NCBI RefSeq assembly: GCF_011392075.1
Contig: NZ_JAAJBV010000010.1
Location: 1-64,000 of the forward strand
Length of the DNA: 64,000 nt
DNA from: Flavobacterium celericrescens
GTDB lineage: Bacteria > Bacteroidota > Bacteroidia > Flavobacteriales > Flavobacteriaceae
Direction: 5' to 3'
The notes under the pieces are model-generated. The model was not told the DNA's origin, did not search any database, and saw nothing but the letters and a program-made list of their open reading frames with translations. A program made the position numbers and the translations under genes. Below, piece by piece: positions 52,229 through 61,779 of the stretch (position 1 is the stretch's first letter; each line of letters begins with the position of its first letter).

Positions 52229-52555
52229 TTGAATTGGATTTTACTCATAATAGCTGGCTTATTTGAAGTTGGTTTTGCTACTTGCCTAGGAAAAGCAAAA
52301 GAATCAACAGGAAATACTTCTTTACTTTGGTATGGAGGTTTTCTTGTTTGTCTCTCGATTAGTATGATATTATTAGTAAAAGCTACCAAAGAATTACCAA
52401 TTGGAACAGCTTATGCCGTTTGGACAGGAATTGGAGCAATAGGCAGTGTTTTAGTAGGAATCATTGTTTTTAAAGAACCCGCAACTTTTTGGAGAGTATT
52501 TTTCATTAGCACATTAATTTTATCAATTGTCGGATTAAAAATTGTTACCAAATAA
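52229..52555 (+). CDS. SMR family transporter, SugE/Gdx-like
   Basis: 108 residues starting at TTG (MNWILLIIAGLFEVGFATCL). Four membrane helices; the essential Glu in helix 1 (LFEVGFA) and the SugE/Gdx-type motif LPIGTAYAVWTGIGAIGSV. SugE/Gdx members export guanidinium rather than drugs, so guanidinium export is the likely role. I see no guanidine riboswitch upstream, as the gene lies in the middle of an operon. Its stop overlaps the aroA start by one base. Confidence 0.88.
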   Translation: MNWILLIIAGLFEVGFATCLGKAKESTGNTSLLWYGGFLVCLSISMILLVKATKELPIGTAYAVWTGIGAIGSVLVGIIVFKEPATFWRVFFISTLILSIVGLKIVTK

Positions 52556-53811
52556 TGGATTTACATTTAGAAAAGGGAAAAGGGAAAAGGGAAAAGGGAA
52601 AAGTAAAAATCACTGGAAGTAAATCGGAGACTAATAGATTGTTGCTATTGCAAGAGTTATATCCAAATTTAACTTTAGAAAACACTTCAAATTCTGATGA
52701 TTCCGAAGCGATGTTGAAAGCATTGCAGAACTCGCAACTCGTAACTCGCAACTCGCAACTCATAGACGTTCACCACGCTGGAACTGCCATGCGATTTCTT
52801 ACCGCTTATTTTTCAATTCAAGAAGGAAAAGAAGTTGTTTTAACAGGTTCTTCAAGAATGAAAGAGCGTCCGATAAAAATTTTGGTTGACGCTTTAAATC
52901 AATTAGGCGCCGAAATTTGTTATGAAGAAAATGATGGTTTTCCGCCTATTCGAATCAAAGGGAAAAAGCTAACTCAAAACAACGTTTCGCTTCCAGCTAA
53001 TGTAAGTAGTCAATATATTTCGGCATTATTGCTAATTGCACCCAAATTGGAAAATGGATTAGAATTAAGCTTAGAAGGCGAAATAACCTCAATTCCTTAC
53101 ATCAAAATGACCTTAGCGTTATTGAATGAAATAGGTGTGATGACAACATTTCAAGGAAACAAAATAATAGTTAATTCACTCCCAACTTCTAACTCCCAAC
53201 TTCTAACTGTAGAGTCCGATTGGAGTTCAGCTTCTTACTGGTATTCAATTGTTGCTTTATCAGCAATTGGAACTCAAGTTACGCTTTCAAGTTATAAAAA
53301 AGATAGTTTGCAAGGCGATAGTGCTTTGGTGAACATTTATCAAGATTTTGGTGTTGAAACTACTTTTAATAGTGATAATTCAATCACGATTTCAAAAGAA
53401 AGAATTCACAACTCACAACTCACAACTCACAACTCACAACTCAACAACTTTCCTGATATTGCTCAAACTATTGGGGTAACATGTTTTGGGTTAGGAATTG
53501 GTTGTCATTTAACTGGATTACATACTTTAAAAATTAAAGAGACAGATAGACTCGAAGCCTTAAAAACCGAATTATCAAAATTTGGAGCAAATATTTCTGT
53601 AACGAATGATTCTTTAACAATCCAACAATCTGATAATCTAAATCCTAATATTTCAATTTCCACATATCAAGACCACCGAATGGCGATGGCATTTGCGCCA
53701 TTAGCACTGAAAGTTCCAATAGTAATTGAAGATGCAGAGGTGGTTACAAAATCATATCCAAGTTTTTGGGAGGATTTGAGAAGTTTTGGGTTTGAATGTT
53801 TTGAAAAGTAA
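52555..53811 (+). CDS. aroA: 3-phosphoshikimate 1-carboxyvinyltransferase (EPSP synthase) with inserted heptad repeats
   Basis: 418 residues. GSKSETNRLLLLQ, HHAGTAMRFLTAYF, the TGSSRMKERPI substrate loop, ANVSSQYISALLLIAPKLE, IKETDRLEALKTELSKFG and YQDHRMAMAFAPLALK identify EPSP synthase of the shikimate pathway. It is unusual in carrying four tandem-repeat tracts in the reading frame: next to the start codon (EKGKGKREKGKVK), and encoding NSQLVTRNSQL, PTSNSQLLT and HNSQLTTHNSQL. They fall between conserved blocks, probably in surface loops. Gain or loss of one 7-base unit would shift the frame. Confidence 0.95.
   Translation: MDLHLEKGKGKREKGKVKITGSKSETNRLLLLQELYPNLTLENTSNSDDSEAMLKALQNSQLVTRNSQLIDVHHAGTAMRFLTAYFSIQEGKEVVLTGSSRMKERPIKILVDALNQLGAEICYEENDGFPPIRIKGKKLTQNNVSLPANVSSQYISALLLIAPKLENGLELSLEGEITSIPYIKMTLALLNEIGVMTTFQGNKIIVNSLPTSNSQLLTVESDWSSASYWYSIVALSAIGTQVTLSSYKKDSLQGDSALVNIYQDFGVETTFNSDNSITISKERIHNSQLTTHNSQLNNFPDIAQTIGVTCFGLGIGCHLTGLHTLKIKETDRLEALKTELSKFGANISVTNDSLTIQQSDNLNPNISISTYQDHRMAMAFAPLALKVPIVIEDAEVVTKSYPSFWEDLRSFGFECFEK
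52575..52602 (+). repeat. Heptad repeat 1 in aroA (GGGAAAA x4)
   Basis: Four copies of GGGAAAA begin 20 bases into aroA, flanked by further partial units. Confidence 0.9.
52729..52763 (+). repeat. Heptad repeat 2 in aroA (AACTCGC x5, degenerate)
   Basis: Units AACTCGC, AACTCGT, AACTCGC, AACTCGC, AACTCAT: five tandem 7-mers, 35 bases. Confidence 0.9.
53179..53208 (+). repeat. Repeat 3 in aroA (14-mer = two heptads, x2)
   Basis: CTCCCAACTTCTAA occurs twice in tandem, followed by CT. The 14-mer is two related heptads (AACTCCC, AACTTCT). Confidence 0.88.
53408..53442 (+). repeat. Heptad repeat 4 in aroA (ACAACTC x5)
   Basis: Five exact tandem copies of ACAACTC, 35 bases. Confidence 0.92.
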
Positions 53812-53870
53812 GAAATTTAACGCAACCATTTATGAAAATACGCATCTACCAATAAACGTATCTATAAGCA

Positions 53871-56800
53871 ATGTATAAAGCAGTTCAAATAATTTTATTT
53901 ATATTTTTAAGTAATTTAAGTTTTTCTCAACTTTCAAATTTTACTTTTCAAGTTACTCCTCAAAATGAAACATGTTTAGGAAATGGAAGTTTAACTTTTG
54001 CTGTTTCTGGTACTACCTCAGGATCAACATTGGTGTATAGCGTTTATCTATTACCAAATATAGTTTCGCCTATTGCGGTTTTAAATTCAAATACACTAAC
54101 AGGTTTGAATGCTGGTGACTATCTTGTTGTTGCAACACAGTCGCTTGGTGCTTCATCTGGCTCCCAACAGCAAAATGTAACAATCATTAATAATATAGCA
54201 ACATTAGACTATACACTTGTCGGTCAAAAGGTTAAATGTGGGAATGATGGTGCTATAACAGTAAATGTTATTAGTGGAAATCCAGCTAGTTATGAAATTG
54301 TATCTGGACCGACAACAACTTCACCTCAGACATCTAATTCGTTTAGTAATTTAGGGGTAGGAGTATATGAAATAAAAGTAACTGATGTTTGTGGAGATGC
54401 TGTAGTACAAACTTATACACTTGTACAAGCATTAATTTCATTGGTAATTGATCCAGGGTTAACTTCAGGACAATTGCCATCGTGTAATACGGTAAATTTG
54501 ACTAACTTTTTTGGAGTTCCAATGGGATATGAAATTGCTTATCCAATAACATTTGAATATACTGTATATCCCCCAGGTGGAGGTTCTCCTTTTGTTTCAT
54601 ATGTTGTAGCTAACAATAATTCTTCTTCAGTTAGTTTAACAATACCATTCTATCATAATCAAAGCTATTATTATGATATCAAAGCAACAGATGCTTGTGG
54701 TAATGTTTATCAAAGTAATAATAACTTAATAAATAAAAAAATTGATTTTACTATATTAGTTTCTAAAATTGATTGTACAACTAAACAATTATCACTTACA
54801 CTTGATTATTTCGTAGCTCCATATACAATAGATTTTGTTGCTTTTCCAGCAGGTTTTAATCCTACAATGTTTAATCCGATTCATCCAGGACCTTTTACAT
54901 CCGGGACAACTGTTTATGGAGGTATAGGGAATTCATTTCCTAATGGTTCATATACAATCCAGATTACTGATGCCTGTGGGAGAACGGTAACAAGAAGTGT
55001 TACAATTCAAGATACTGTAGTTAATCCATCATATTCTGCTTCTTCAAATGGATGTGGTCAAGTTACGGTTTTTTTGCAAGGAGCAACCATGCAGTCAGTT
55101 ATTATTACTTCAGCGCCAATAACATATGCATATGCAATACCACATAATGTATCAAGTTTTATTGATCCAATAACTAACATTTTTTCCATTAGTGGCCTTC
55201 CAGTTGGGACTTATAATTTTCAAATTACTGATATATGTAATAATATTTATAATCTTACGATTATTGTGCCTCCATATGTTCAAACTCCATTTGTGGTATT
55301 GCAAAAACCTGGATGCGATGATGGATATGGCTCAGTTAGAATAGATTCTAATGTTTTATTGTCAAATGCTGAATTATTAAGCGGACCATCAAATTATGCA
55401 GGAACATTACCTTTGTCTTTATCAATAATAGGAGGAACTTCTATTTATTTATCTAATTTACCCGAAGGTGATTATGTAGTTCAGTCAACCAATTTTTGTG
55501 GAGTTACAAGAACAGATTCAATTCATGTTGTTGGATATCAGGAAATTCAAACGAATGTACAGTTGCAAAAATATTGTGGTTCTTTTAATTTATATCTTGA
55601 GCATAACAGTAATACAAACAATTCAGATAATAGTGAAGTGTTTTGGATTCAAAAGTATAATTCAACTGCTAATTTATGGGAACATCCAATAACTGGATTT
55701 GATTATGTTGATGGTTCACTTTTAACAGGAATGAATGCAATTTCTATATCTAATTATGTTAATAATATTAATCTGCAATTCAGTGGAATAATCAGGATAG
55801 TTAAAGTTTCTAAGATTTATTCTTTTGCTGGCCAGTCCATCAATTGTATAAAAACTATTCATTCTTTCGAGATTGCAGACGGACCAACAATTATAAATAT
55901 TGATACTATTGGTTGCTTAAATGGTAATTCCGAAGCTATTGTAATTGCGGATGGCGTTCCACCTTTAAATTACAGAATAACAACTAAAGATGGCGCTCCT
56001 TTTTTGATTGAAAACAATAATTTGAACTCTTTTCCAAATTTGTTTTCAGGAATTTATAATTTTCAAGTTGAAGATTCTTGTGGAAATATCGTAAATAGTT
56101 TGGTTGAAATTACGTCAATTGCTCCTTTTGGAATAACATCAACATTATTATGTAATAATGAACAGGCTAGTTTGAGTGTTCCTAATTACCCCTTTTTAAC
56201 TTATGAATGGTGGAAAGATTCAAATCCTACCAATATTTTAAGTACTTCTAATGTGTTAAATTTTAATCCATTTAATAATTTGGTTGATTATGGAACTTAT
56301 AAAGTTAAAATCACTAATGCAAGTAATATTTCTTCTTGCTTTAATGTAGAACTTTCTGAAACGATATCAAATGTTTTTGAAAGCCCAAAAGCAGGATTAG
56401 ATTCTAATACTGCATTTTGTGAAAATCAACAAATAATAAATTTGAATGATTTTTTAAGTGGCAATTTTGATTCAAATGGAGTTTGGTCTGAAATATCTGG
56501 AAGCAATACTTTAGTTGATAATTTATGGGATGCAAATTTATTACCATATGGTACATATCAGTTTTTATACACAGTTTCGTCATCAAGTTGCGGATTTGAT
56601 GATGCTATAATTACGCTTGAATTGAAAGAGAAACCTGTTTTGTCAAATGTTGCAAATAGTATTGGGATTTGTGTTGGAGATGATGTTGTAATAAATTCAG
56701 GTATTGCAAACGCAAATTATTTATGGGAAGGACCAAATGGCTTTTTGTCTACAAATGAAAATTTAGTGATTCAAGATTCAAATTTGTTTGATTCAGGAAT

Positions 56801-57362
56801 TTATAGTCTAAAAGTAACTAAAGATGGCTGTGAGTCAAATATTCATAATATTGATGTATTAGTTAGTGCTCAGCCAGCTTTTATTCTTAAAGAAGATTGT
56901 GTTGATAATATTAAAATATTAGAAGTTATTCCACAAAATGATAGCTTTAATGTAAATGATGTTATAATTGAGTGGATTGGTCCTAATAATTATACAAATA
57001 GCTCAAATCTAATTCAAGTTCCTTCTGAAGCAATTGGTGAATATAGTGCTCAGGTAATTAATAATGGTTGTAGTAAAATAGAGTCAATAATAATTCAGGG
57101 AACAGCTTGCGGAATTCAAAGTGGAATTTCCCCAAATGATGATGGTAAAAACGATTCTTTTGATTTGTCTGGTTATGATGTTGACAATCTAAAAATTTTT
57201 AGTAGATATGGAAGAGAAGTGTATAGTAAAGATAATTATGAATCAGAATGGTATGGGCAAGATTATAATGGTAATATGCTGCCAGCTGCAACGTATTACT
57301 ATTATATAAGATTGACTGGTGGTGTTGAAAAAACCGGATGGATTTATTTAGTAAGAGAATAA
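53871..57362 (+). CDS. Large surface protein with gliding-motility/T9SS type B C-terminal domain
   Basis: 1163 residues. Signal peptide about 1-20 (SNLSFSQ). The body has about ten cysteine-containing repeats with the recurrent form ITDxCGxxxxxxxxI (YEIKVTDVCGDAV, YTIQITDACGRTV, YNFQITDICNNIY, YNFQVEDSCGNIV), similar to the repeats of flavobacterial SprB-type adhesins. The last 80 residues (GISPNDDGKNDSFDLSGYD ... KTGWIYLVRE) are the gliding motility-associated C-terminal (CHU_C) domain, a type B signal for T9SS. Inferred to be a cell-surface adhesin; no enzymatic site recognised. Confidence 0.9.
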   Translation: MYKAVQIILFIFLSNLSFSQLSNFTFQVTPQNETCLGNGSLTFAVSGTTSGSTLVYSVYLLPNIVSPIAVLNSNTLTGLNAGDYLVVATQSLGASSGSQQQNVTIINNIATLDYTLVGQKVKCGNDGAITVNVISGNPASYEIVSGPTTTSPQTSNSFSNLGVGVYEIKVTDVCGDAVVQTYTLVQALISLVIDPGLTSGQLPSCNTVNLTNFFGVPMGYEIAYPITFEYTVYPPGGGSPFVSYVVANNNSSSVSLTIPFYHNQSYYYDIKATDACGNVYQSNNNLINKKIDFTILVSKIDCTTKQLSLTLDYFVAPYTIDFVAFPAGFNPTMFNPIHPGPFTSGTTVYGGIGNSFPNGSYTIQITDACGRTVTRSVTIQDTVVNPSYSASSNGCGQVTVFLQGATMQSVIITSAPITYAYAIPHNVSSFIDPITNIFSISGLPVGTYNFQITDICNNIYNLTIIVPPYVQTPFVVLQKPGCDDGYGSVRIDSNVLLSNAELLSGPSNYAGTLPLSLSIIGGTSIYLSNLPEGDYVVQSTNFCGVTRTDSIHVVGYQEIQTNVQLQKYCGSFNLYLEHNSNTNNSDNSEVFWIQKYNSTANLWEHPITGFDYVDGSLLTGMNAISISNYVNNINLQFSGIIRIVKVSKIYSFAGQSINCIKTIHSFEIADGPTIINIDTIGCLNGNSEAIVIADGVPPLNYRITTKDGAPFLIENNNLNSFPNLFSGIYNFQVEDSCGNIVNSLVEITSIAPFGITSTLLCNNEQASLSVPNYPFLTYEWWKDSNPTNILSTSNVLNFNPFNNLVDYGTYKVKITNASNISSCFNVELSETISNVFESPKAGLDSNTAFCENQQIINLNDFLSGNFDSNGVWSEISGSNTLVDNLWDANLLPYGTYQFLYTVSSSSCGFDDAIITLELKEKPVLSNVANSIGICVGDDVVINSGIANANYLWEGPNGFLSTNENLVIQDSNLFDSGIYSLKVTKDGCESNIHNIDVLVSAQPAFILKEDCVDNIKILEVIPQNDSFNVNDVIIEWIGPNNYTNSSNLIQVPSEAIGEYSAQVINNGCSKIESIIIQGTACGIQSGISPNDDGKNDSFDLSGYDVDNLKIFSRYGREVYSKDNYESEWYGQDYNGNMLPAATYYYYIRLTGGVEKTGWIYLVRE

Positions 57363-57431
57363 TGTAACTCCAATATTTTGAATTAGTTTGTTTTTTAAAT
57401 TTTTTAGTTTTAAAAATAAACTACATTTTAC

Positions 57432-57463
57432 TTGACAACCCCTATTTCATAATCGTATATTTG
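57432..57463 (+). promoter_or_regulatory. Promoter of queA
   Basis: TTGACA at 57432, a 21-base spacer after TTG, and TATATTTG at 57456-57463. The leader then holds GAAGATTAATCTTC (palindrome at about 57481) and a TTCTTAATTCTAA direct repeat before the ATG. Confidence 0.8.
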
Positions 57464-57527
57464 CACGCAATTGGTTTTTAGAAGATTAATCTTCTTAATT
57501 CTAATTTCTTAATTCTAAATTTTATTT

Positions 57528-58577
57528 ATGAAATTATCTCATTTTCAATTCAATCTTCCTGAAGAATTATTAGCTGAATTTCCTACAGAAAATCGTGACG
57601 AATCTCGATTAATGGTAGTAAACAGAAAAACGGGTACAATCGAGCACAAATTATTTAAAGATATTATAGACTACTTTGATGATGGTGATGTAATGGTTTT
57701 AAATAACACGAAAGTTTTTCCAGCACGTTTATACGGAAATAAAGAAAAAACAGGTGCTCGTATCGAAGTTTTCTTATTAAGAGAATTAAATGCAGAGCAA
57801 CGTTTGTGGGATGTTTTAGTAGATCCTGCTCGAAAAATTCGTATCGGAAATAAATTATATTTTGGAGACGACGATTCATTAGTAGCCGAAGTAATTGATA
57901 ACACAACTTCTCGCGGAAGAACTTTACGTTTCTTATATGATGGTTCGTATGAAGAATTCAGAGAAAAATTAGTAGAACTTGGAGAAACTCCAATCCCAAA
58001 ATACATTAACCGCGAAGTAACACCAGAAGATGCGGAACGTTACCAAACTATTTATGCAAAAGAAGAGGGAGCTGTAGCGGCACCAACTGCTGGTTTGCAC
58101 TTTTCTAAGCATTTATTAAAACGTTTAGAGATTAAAGGTGTTGATTTTGCCGAAGTAACATTGCACGTAGGTTTAGGAACTTTCAATCCAGTTGAAGTAG
58201 AAGATTTATCTAAGCACAAAATGGATTCTGAGGAAATGAAAATTACTCAAGAAGCTTGCGATGTTATTAATAATGCAAAAGCTAAAAAGAAAAAAGTGTG
58301 TTGTATTGGAACCACTGCAATGCGAGCAATGGAAAGCTCAGTATCTTCACAAAGAACTTTAAATCCATATACAGGTTGGACCAATAAATTTATTTATCCA
58401 CCATACGATTTCAGTTTAGCAGATGCAATGGTAACTAATTTTCACACACCAAAGTCAACATTATTGATGATGATTTCTGCTTTTTGTGGACATGATTTAA
58501 TGATGAAAGCATACAAAGAAGCAATTCAAGAAAAATATCGTTTTTATTCTTATGGAGACGCAATGTTGATTATCTAA
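57528..58577 (+). CDS. queA: S-adenosylmethionine:tRNA ribosyltransferase-isomerase
   Basis: 349 residues, complete. Motifs: [33 protein letters not shown] segment ([14 protein letters not shown]), [42 protein letters not shown] and [16 protein letters not shown]. It transfers the ribosyl moiety of SAM to 7-aminomethyl-7-deazaguanine in tRNA, giving epoxyqueuosine. Monocistronic between its promoter and a terminator. Confidence 0.97.
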   Translation: MKLSHFQFNLPEELLAEFPTENRDESRLMVVNRKTGTIEHKLFKDIIDYFDDGDVMVLNNTKVFPARLYGNKEKTGARIEVFLLRELNAEQRLWDVLVDPARKIRIGNKLYFGDDDSLVAEVIDNTTSRGRTLRFLYDGSYEEFREKLVELGETPIPKYINREVTPEDAERYQTIYAKEEGAVAAPTAGLHFSKHLLKRLEIKGVDFAEVTLHVGLGTFNPVEVEDLSKHKMDSEEMKITQEACDVINNAKAKKKKVCCIGTTAMRAMESSVSSQRTLNPYTGWTNKFIYPPYDFSLADAMVTNFHTPKSTLLMMISAFCGHDLMMKAYKEAIQEKYRFYSYGDAMLII

Positions 58578-58597
58578 AGTAATAAAAAAATTAAAAT

Positions 58598-58632
58598 AAA
58601 AAAATCTCATCACTAGTGATGAGATTTTTTTA
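58598..58632 (+). terminator. Terminator of queA
   Basis: AATCTCATCAC / GTGATGAGATT with a short TA loop, flanked by A and T runs on either side. Confidence 0.9.
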
Positions 58633-58700
58633 TTTAAAACAACCGCTTTGACACTTTCTAACTTTTCCATACTTTTACCAATCAAACAACCAATAGACTA

Positions 58701-59993
58701 ATGATTTTTGAAAATACACGCAATTTTGCACAAAGTTTAGATGCTCAAGATGAATTGAGAAGCTATAGAGATGAATTTATTTTCCCACAGGTTAACGGAA
58801 AACAGGTAATCTACTTTACAGGAAATTCTTTAGGATTACAACCAAAAAGGACGAAATCCTATATAGATGAGGTAATGGCTGATTGGGCAAATTTAGCAGT
58901 AGAAGGACATTTTTATGCAGATAAACCTTGGTGGGATTACCACGAACGTTTTGCTGTTCCTTTGAGTGATATTGTTGGCGCAAAACCTACTGAAGTTACT
59001 GTAATGAACACTTTAACGGTAAATCTTCATTTATTGATGGTTTCATTTTATAGACCAACACTTAAAAAATTCAAAATCATTTGTGAAGAAAAGGCATTTC
59101 CAAGTGATCAATATATGTTTCAAAGTCAAATTGATTTTCAATCAAAATCGGTAGGATTTGATCCAAAAGAAGCTTTAGTTGAAATTAAACGTAGAGAAGG
59201 AGAACACAATATTCGATTAGAAGATGTGTTAGCAAAAATTGATGAAGTAGGCGAAGAATTAGCATTAGTTTTAATTGGAGGCGTAAATTATTATACAGGG
59301 CAAGTGTTTGACATGAAAACAATCACAGAAGCGGGTCACAAATATGGAGCTTATGTAGGTTGGGATTTAGCACATGCTGCTGGAAACATAAAATTACAAT
59401 TAAACGATTGGAAAGTAGATTTTGCAGCTTGGTGTAGTTATAAATACATGAACTCTGGGCCTGGAAATGCTTCAGGTTGTTTTGTACACGAAATGCATCA
59501 TAACGATTCAGATTTGCCAAGATTTGCAGGTTGGTGGGGACATAATAAAGAACGACGTTTCAAAATGGAACCAAAATTTGACCCAGTTCGAGGAGCTGAA
59601 GGTTGGCAAATAAGTAATTTACCAATTTTGTCTTTAGCACCTTATTTGGCTTCAGTAGAAATGTTTGCCGAAGTAGGAATGGATAAATTAATTGCTAAAC
59701 GCGATGTGTTAACTTCGTATTTAGAATTTATCCTTCAAGAAATAGACAAAGAGTTAGAAAGCGCAGAATTTGAAATAATAACACCTTCAAATCCAGATGA
59801 AAGAGCTTGCCAATTATCAGTTTATTTACATGGTCAAGGTAGAGAATTATTTGATCGATTAATGAAAAATGGAGTAATTACTGATTGGAGAGAACCAAAT
59901 GTAATTCGTTTAGCGCCAGCTCCTTTTTATTGCTCTTTCGAAGATATGTACGAATTTGGGCAGATATTGAAACAAGCTATTTTAAACAAATAG
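58701..59993 (+). CDS. kynU: Kynureninase
   Basis: 430 residues, PLP fold type I. YFTGNSLGLQPKRTKSYIDE at the N-terminus, EGHFYADKPWWDYHE, AFPSDQYMFQSQ, GWDLAHAAGNIKLQL, and the PLP-Lys motif CSYKYMNSGPG. It cleaves kynurenine to anthranilate and alanine (or 3-hydroxykynurenine to 3-hydroxyanthranilate, leading to NAD). No other kynurenine-pathway gene is in the window. The arginase-family gene follows 34 bases downstream and may be cotranscribed. Confidence 0.95.
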   Translation: MIFENTRNFAQSLDAQDELRSYRDEFIFPQVNGKQVIYFTGNSLGLQPKRTKSYIDEVMADWANLAVEGHFYADKPWWDYHERFAVPLSDIVGAKPTEVTVMNTLTVNLHLLMVSFYRPTLKKFKIICEEKAFPSDQYMFQSQIDFQSKSVGFDPKEALVEIKRREGEHNIRLEDVLAKIDEVGEELALVLIGGVNYYTGQVFDMKTITEAGHKYGAYVGWDLAHAAGNIKLQLNDWKVDFAAWCSYKYMNSGPGNASGCFVHEMHHNDSDLPRFAGWWGHNKERRFKMEPKFDPVRGAEGWQISNLPILSLAPYLASVEMFAEVGMDKLIAKRDVLTSYLEFILQEIDKELESAEFEIITPSNPDERACQLSVYLHGQGRELFDRLMKNGVITDWREPNVIRLAPAPFYCSFEDMYEFGQILKQAILNK

Positions 59994-60027
59994 ATTTTTA
60001 TAAATCAGTTTTTCACAATATATAAAA

Positions 60028-61104
60028 ATGACTAAAGAACAAATATTAGAGAATTTTGACCCTTCACAACCGGGTTTGGCAGATGCAACTGTTTTTGGTT
60101 TGCCATTTTCAGCAGCGCAAAGCGAAATTATTATTGTACCTGTTCCATGGGAAGTTACAGTAAGTTATGGTGCTGGAGCTTCTGAAGGTCCAGAGGCAAT
60201 TATGGATGCTTCATTTCAGGTAGATTTAAATCATCAAGAATTTCCTGAATTATGGAAATTAGGAATATATATGGATGAAGCCCCAGAACATTGGGCGAAA
60301 AATTCTGAGAAATACAAAGGAATGGCACAACCAATCATCGAAGCTTTAGAAAGTGGAGAAGATGTGTCAATGTTTCCTGTATTACAATCCGATTTGGATA
60401 AAATAAATAAAGCATGTAAAGACTTAAATGAAGAAGTTAAAAATCGTGTTTTAGATTGGATGAACAAAGGAAAAAAAGTAGCTTTATTAGGCGGAGATCA
60501 TTCAACACCATTAGGTTATTATCAAGCTTTGGCAACTAAATATGATAATTTTGGAATTTTACATTTAGATGCGCATATGGATTTGCGTATTGCTTATGAA
60601 GGTTTTACTTATTCCCACGCTTCTATTATGTACAATGCGTTACAAATTCCTCAAATTTCTAAAATTGTACAAGTAGGAATTCGAGACTTTTGTGAGCAAG
60701 AAGTAGAGGTAGCCTTGAAAGATAGAGTTTTAGTACATACAGATATGGATTTAAAACAAGAAACATTTGAAGGTAAAACTTGGCAACAACAATGCGAACA
60801 CATTATTGCTTCGTTACCAGAAAAAGTTTGTATTTCTTTTGATATTGATGGTATGTATCCTTGGTATTGTCCAAATACAGGAACACCAGTTCCAGGAGGA
60901 TTTTCTTTTGAGCAGGCTGCTTATTTGTTAAGTAAATTAACCGATACAAATAAAGAAATAATCGGTTTTGATTTAGTCGAAGTAGCTCCAGGTGATGACG
61001 ATTGGGATGGAAATGTAGGCGCAAGAATGTTGTTCCACATGTGTGGTGTTTTTGCAAAATCTCAGAAAATGAATGTTGGTAATAAAATCAAGTTTAATAG
61101 ATAA
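60028..61104 (+). CDS. Arginase/agmatinase/formimidoylglutamase family hydrolase
   Basis: 358 residues. Metal-binding motifs of the ureohydrolase fold: LLGGDHSTPLGYY, LHLDAHMDLR and ISFDIDGMYPWYCPNTGTP. The usual SxDxDxxDP has become SFDIDGMYP, keeping both metal ligands but replacing the later Asp by Tyr. An N-terminal extension of about 35 residues precedes PVPWEVTVSYGAGASEGPEA. The substrate cannot be assigned: agmatine, arginine, formimidoylglutamate or guanidine are options within the superfamily. Downstream of kynU, possibly in one transcript. Confidence 0.85.
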   Translation: MTKEQILENFDPSQPGLADATVFGLPFSAAQSEIIIVPVPWEVTVSYGAGASEGPEAIMDASFQVDLNHQEFPELWKLGIYMDEAPEHWAKNSEKYKGMAQPIIEALESGEDVSMFPVLQSDLDKINKACKDLNEEVKNRVLDWMNKGKKVALLGGDHSTPLGYYQALATKYDNFGILHLDAHMDLRIAYEGFTYSHASIMYNALQIPQISKIVQVGIRDFCEQEVEVALKDRVLVHTDMDLKQETFEGKTWQQQCEHIIASLPEKVCISFDIDGMYPWYCPNTGTPVPGGFSFEQAAYLLSKLTDTNKEIIGFDLVEVAPGDDDWDGNVGARMLFHMCGVFAKSQKMNVGNKIKFNR

Positions 61105-61177
61105 TTTGTATCTTGCATAAAATCAGACGATAAGTCTTAAAATAATTCCCCCCCATAATTTATTTAAAGACAAAAAT

Positions 61178-61753
61178 ATGAGTCACTTTGTAATTGAACA
61201 GTGGAAAGAATATTCTATTCAAGTACCCGGAAAGGTTAGATATGCTGTATCAAACTATGGCAGACTTAAAAGCTTTACGGATACAATTGAAAATGGAAAA
61301 ATTTTAAAAGGCGCTCCAACGGAAGGTTTTCTTTTTTTGCGCTATGTTAGAATGTGTAATGGAGAAAAAAAATATTATTCTCATGCTATTCATAAAATGG
61401 TTGCTGAGCTTTTTATTCCGAGAGAAAGTGAAGACCAAGAATATGTTTTACATCTTGATTATGATAAAATGAATAATCAGTTGTATAATTTAAAATGGGC
61501 AACTTATAATGAGATGCGCGCTCACGGCCATAAAAGCCCAGCTGTAAAAGCAGCATTTAAGAAATTTCAAGAAGATAATATTAAAAGAGATGGAAGAAAA
61601 TTAACGTCTACCCAAGTGATTCGAATTAAATTAAAAATGAAGCGACAAGGTGAAAAATTCAGCGTTAGAAAAACCGCAAAAGAATTTAATGTTTCTGAAA
61701 TGCAAATTTATAGAATAAAAAGTGGTGAAAATTGGGGGCATATACAAGTATAA
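61178..61753 (+). CDS. NUMOD4/HNH-like protein with C-terminal helix-turn-helix
   Basis: 191 residues. The N-terminus (EQWKEYSIQVPGKVRYAVSN, YGRLKS) is NUMOD4-like. The middle (AIHKMVAELFI, VLHLDYDKMNNQLYNLKWAT) follows the HNH_3 pattern of homing endonucleases. The C-terminal part (LTSTQVIRIKLKMKRQ, SVRKTAKEFNVSEMQIYRIK) is a helix-turn-helix of the type found in such enzymes. It is free-standing, with no intron or intein around it. It may be a nuclease or a domesticated DNA-binding regulator. A run of seven C lies about 25 bases upstream of the ATG. Confidence 0.78.
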   Translation: MSHFVIEQWKEYSIQVPGKVRYAVSNYGRLKSFTDTIENGKILKGAPTEGFLFLRYVRMCNGEKKYYSHAIHKMVAELFIPRESEDQEYVLHLDYDKMNNQLYNLKWATYNEMRAHGHKSPAVKAAFKKFQEDNIKRDGRKLTSTQVIRIKLKMKRQGEKFSVRKTAKEFNVSEMQIYRIKSGENWGHIQV

Positions 61754-61779
61754 ACCGAAGCATTGCTTCGGTTTTTTTT
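61752..61779. terminator. Bidirectional terminator between the HNH-like gene and the photolyase gene
   Basis: AAACCGAAGC / GCTTCGGTTT stem, 3-base loop, T-run; it overlaps the ends of both convergent genes. Confidence 0.88.

Noticed and set aside
52575..53442. Repeats in aroA as a CRISPR-like or mobile element
   Set aside because: Units are 7 bases in direct tandem without spacers, and no cas or transposase gene is near.
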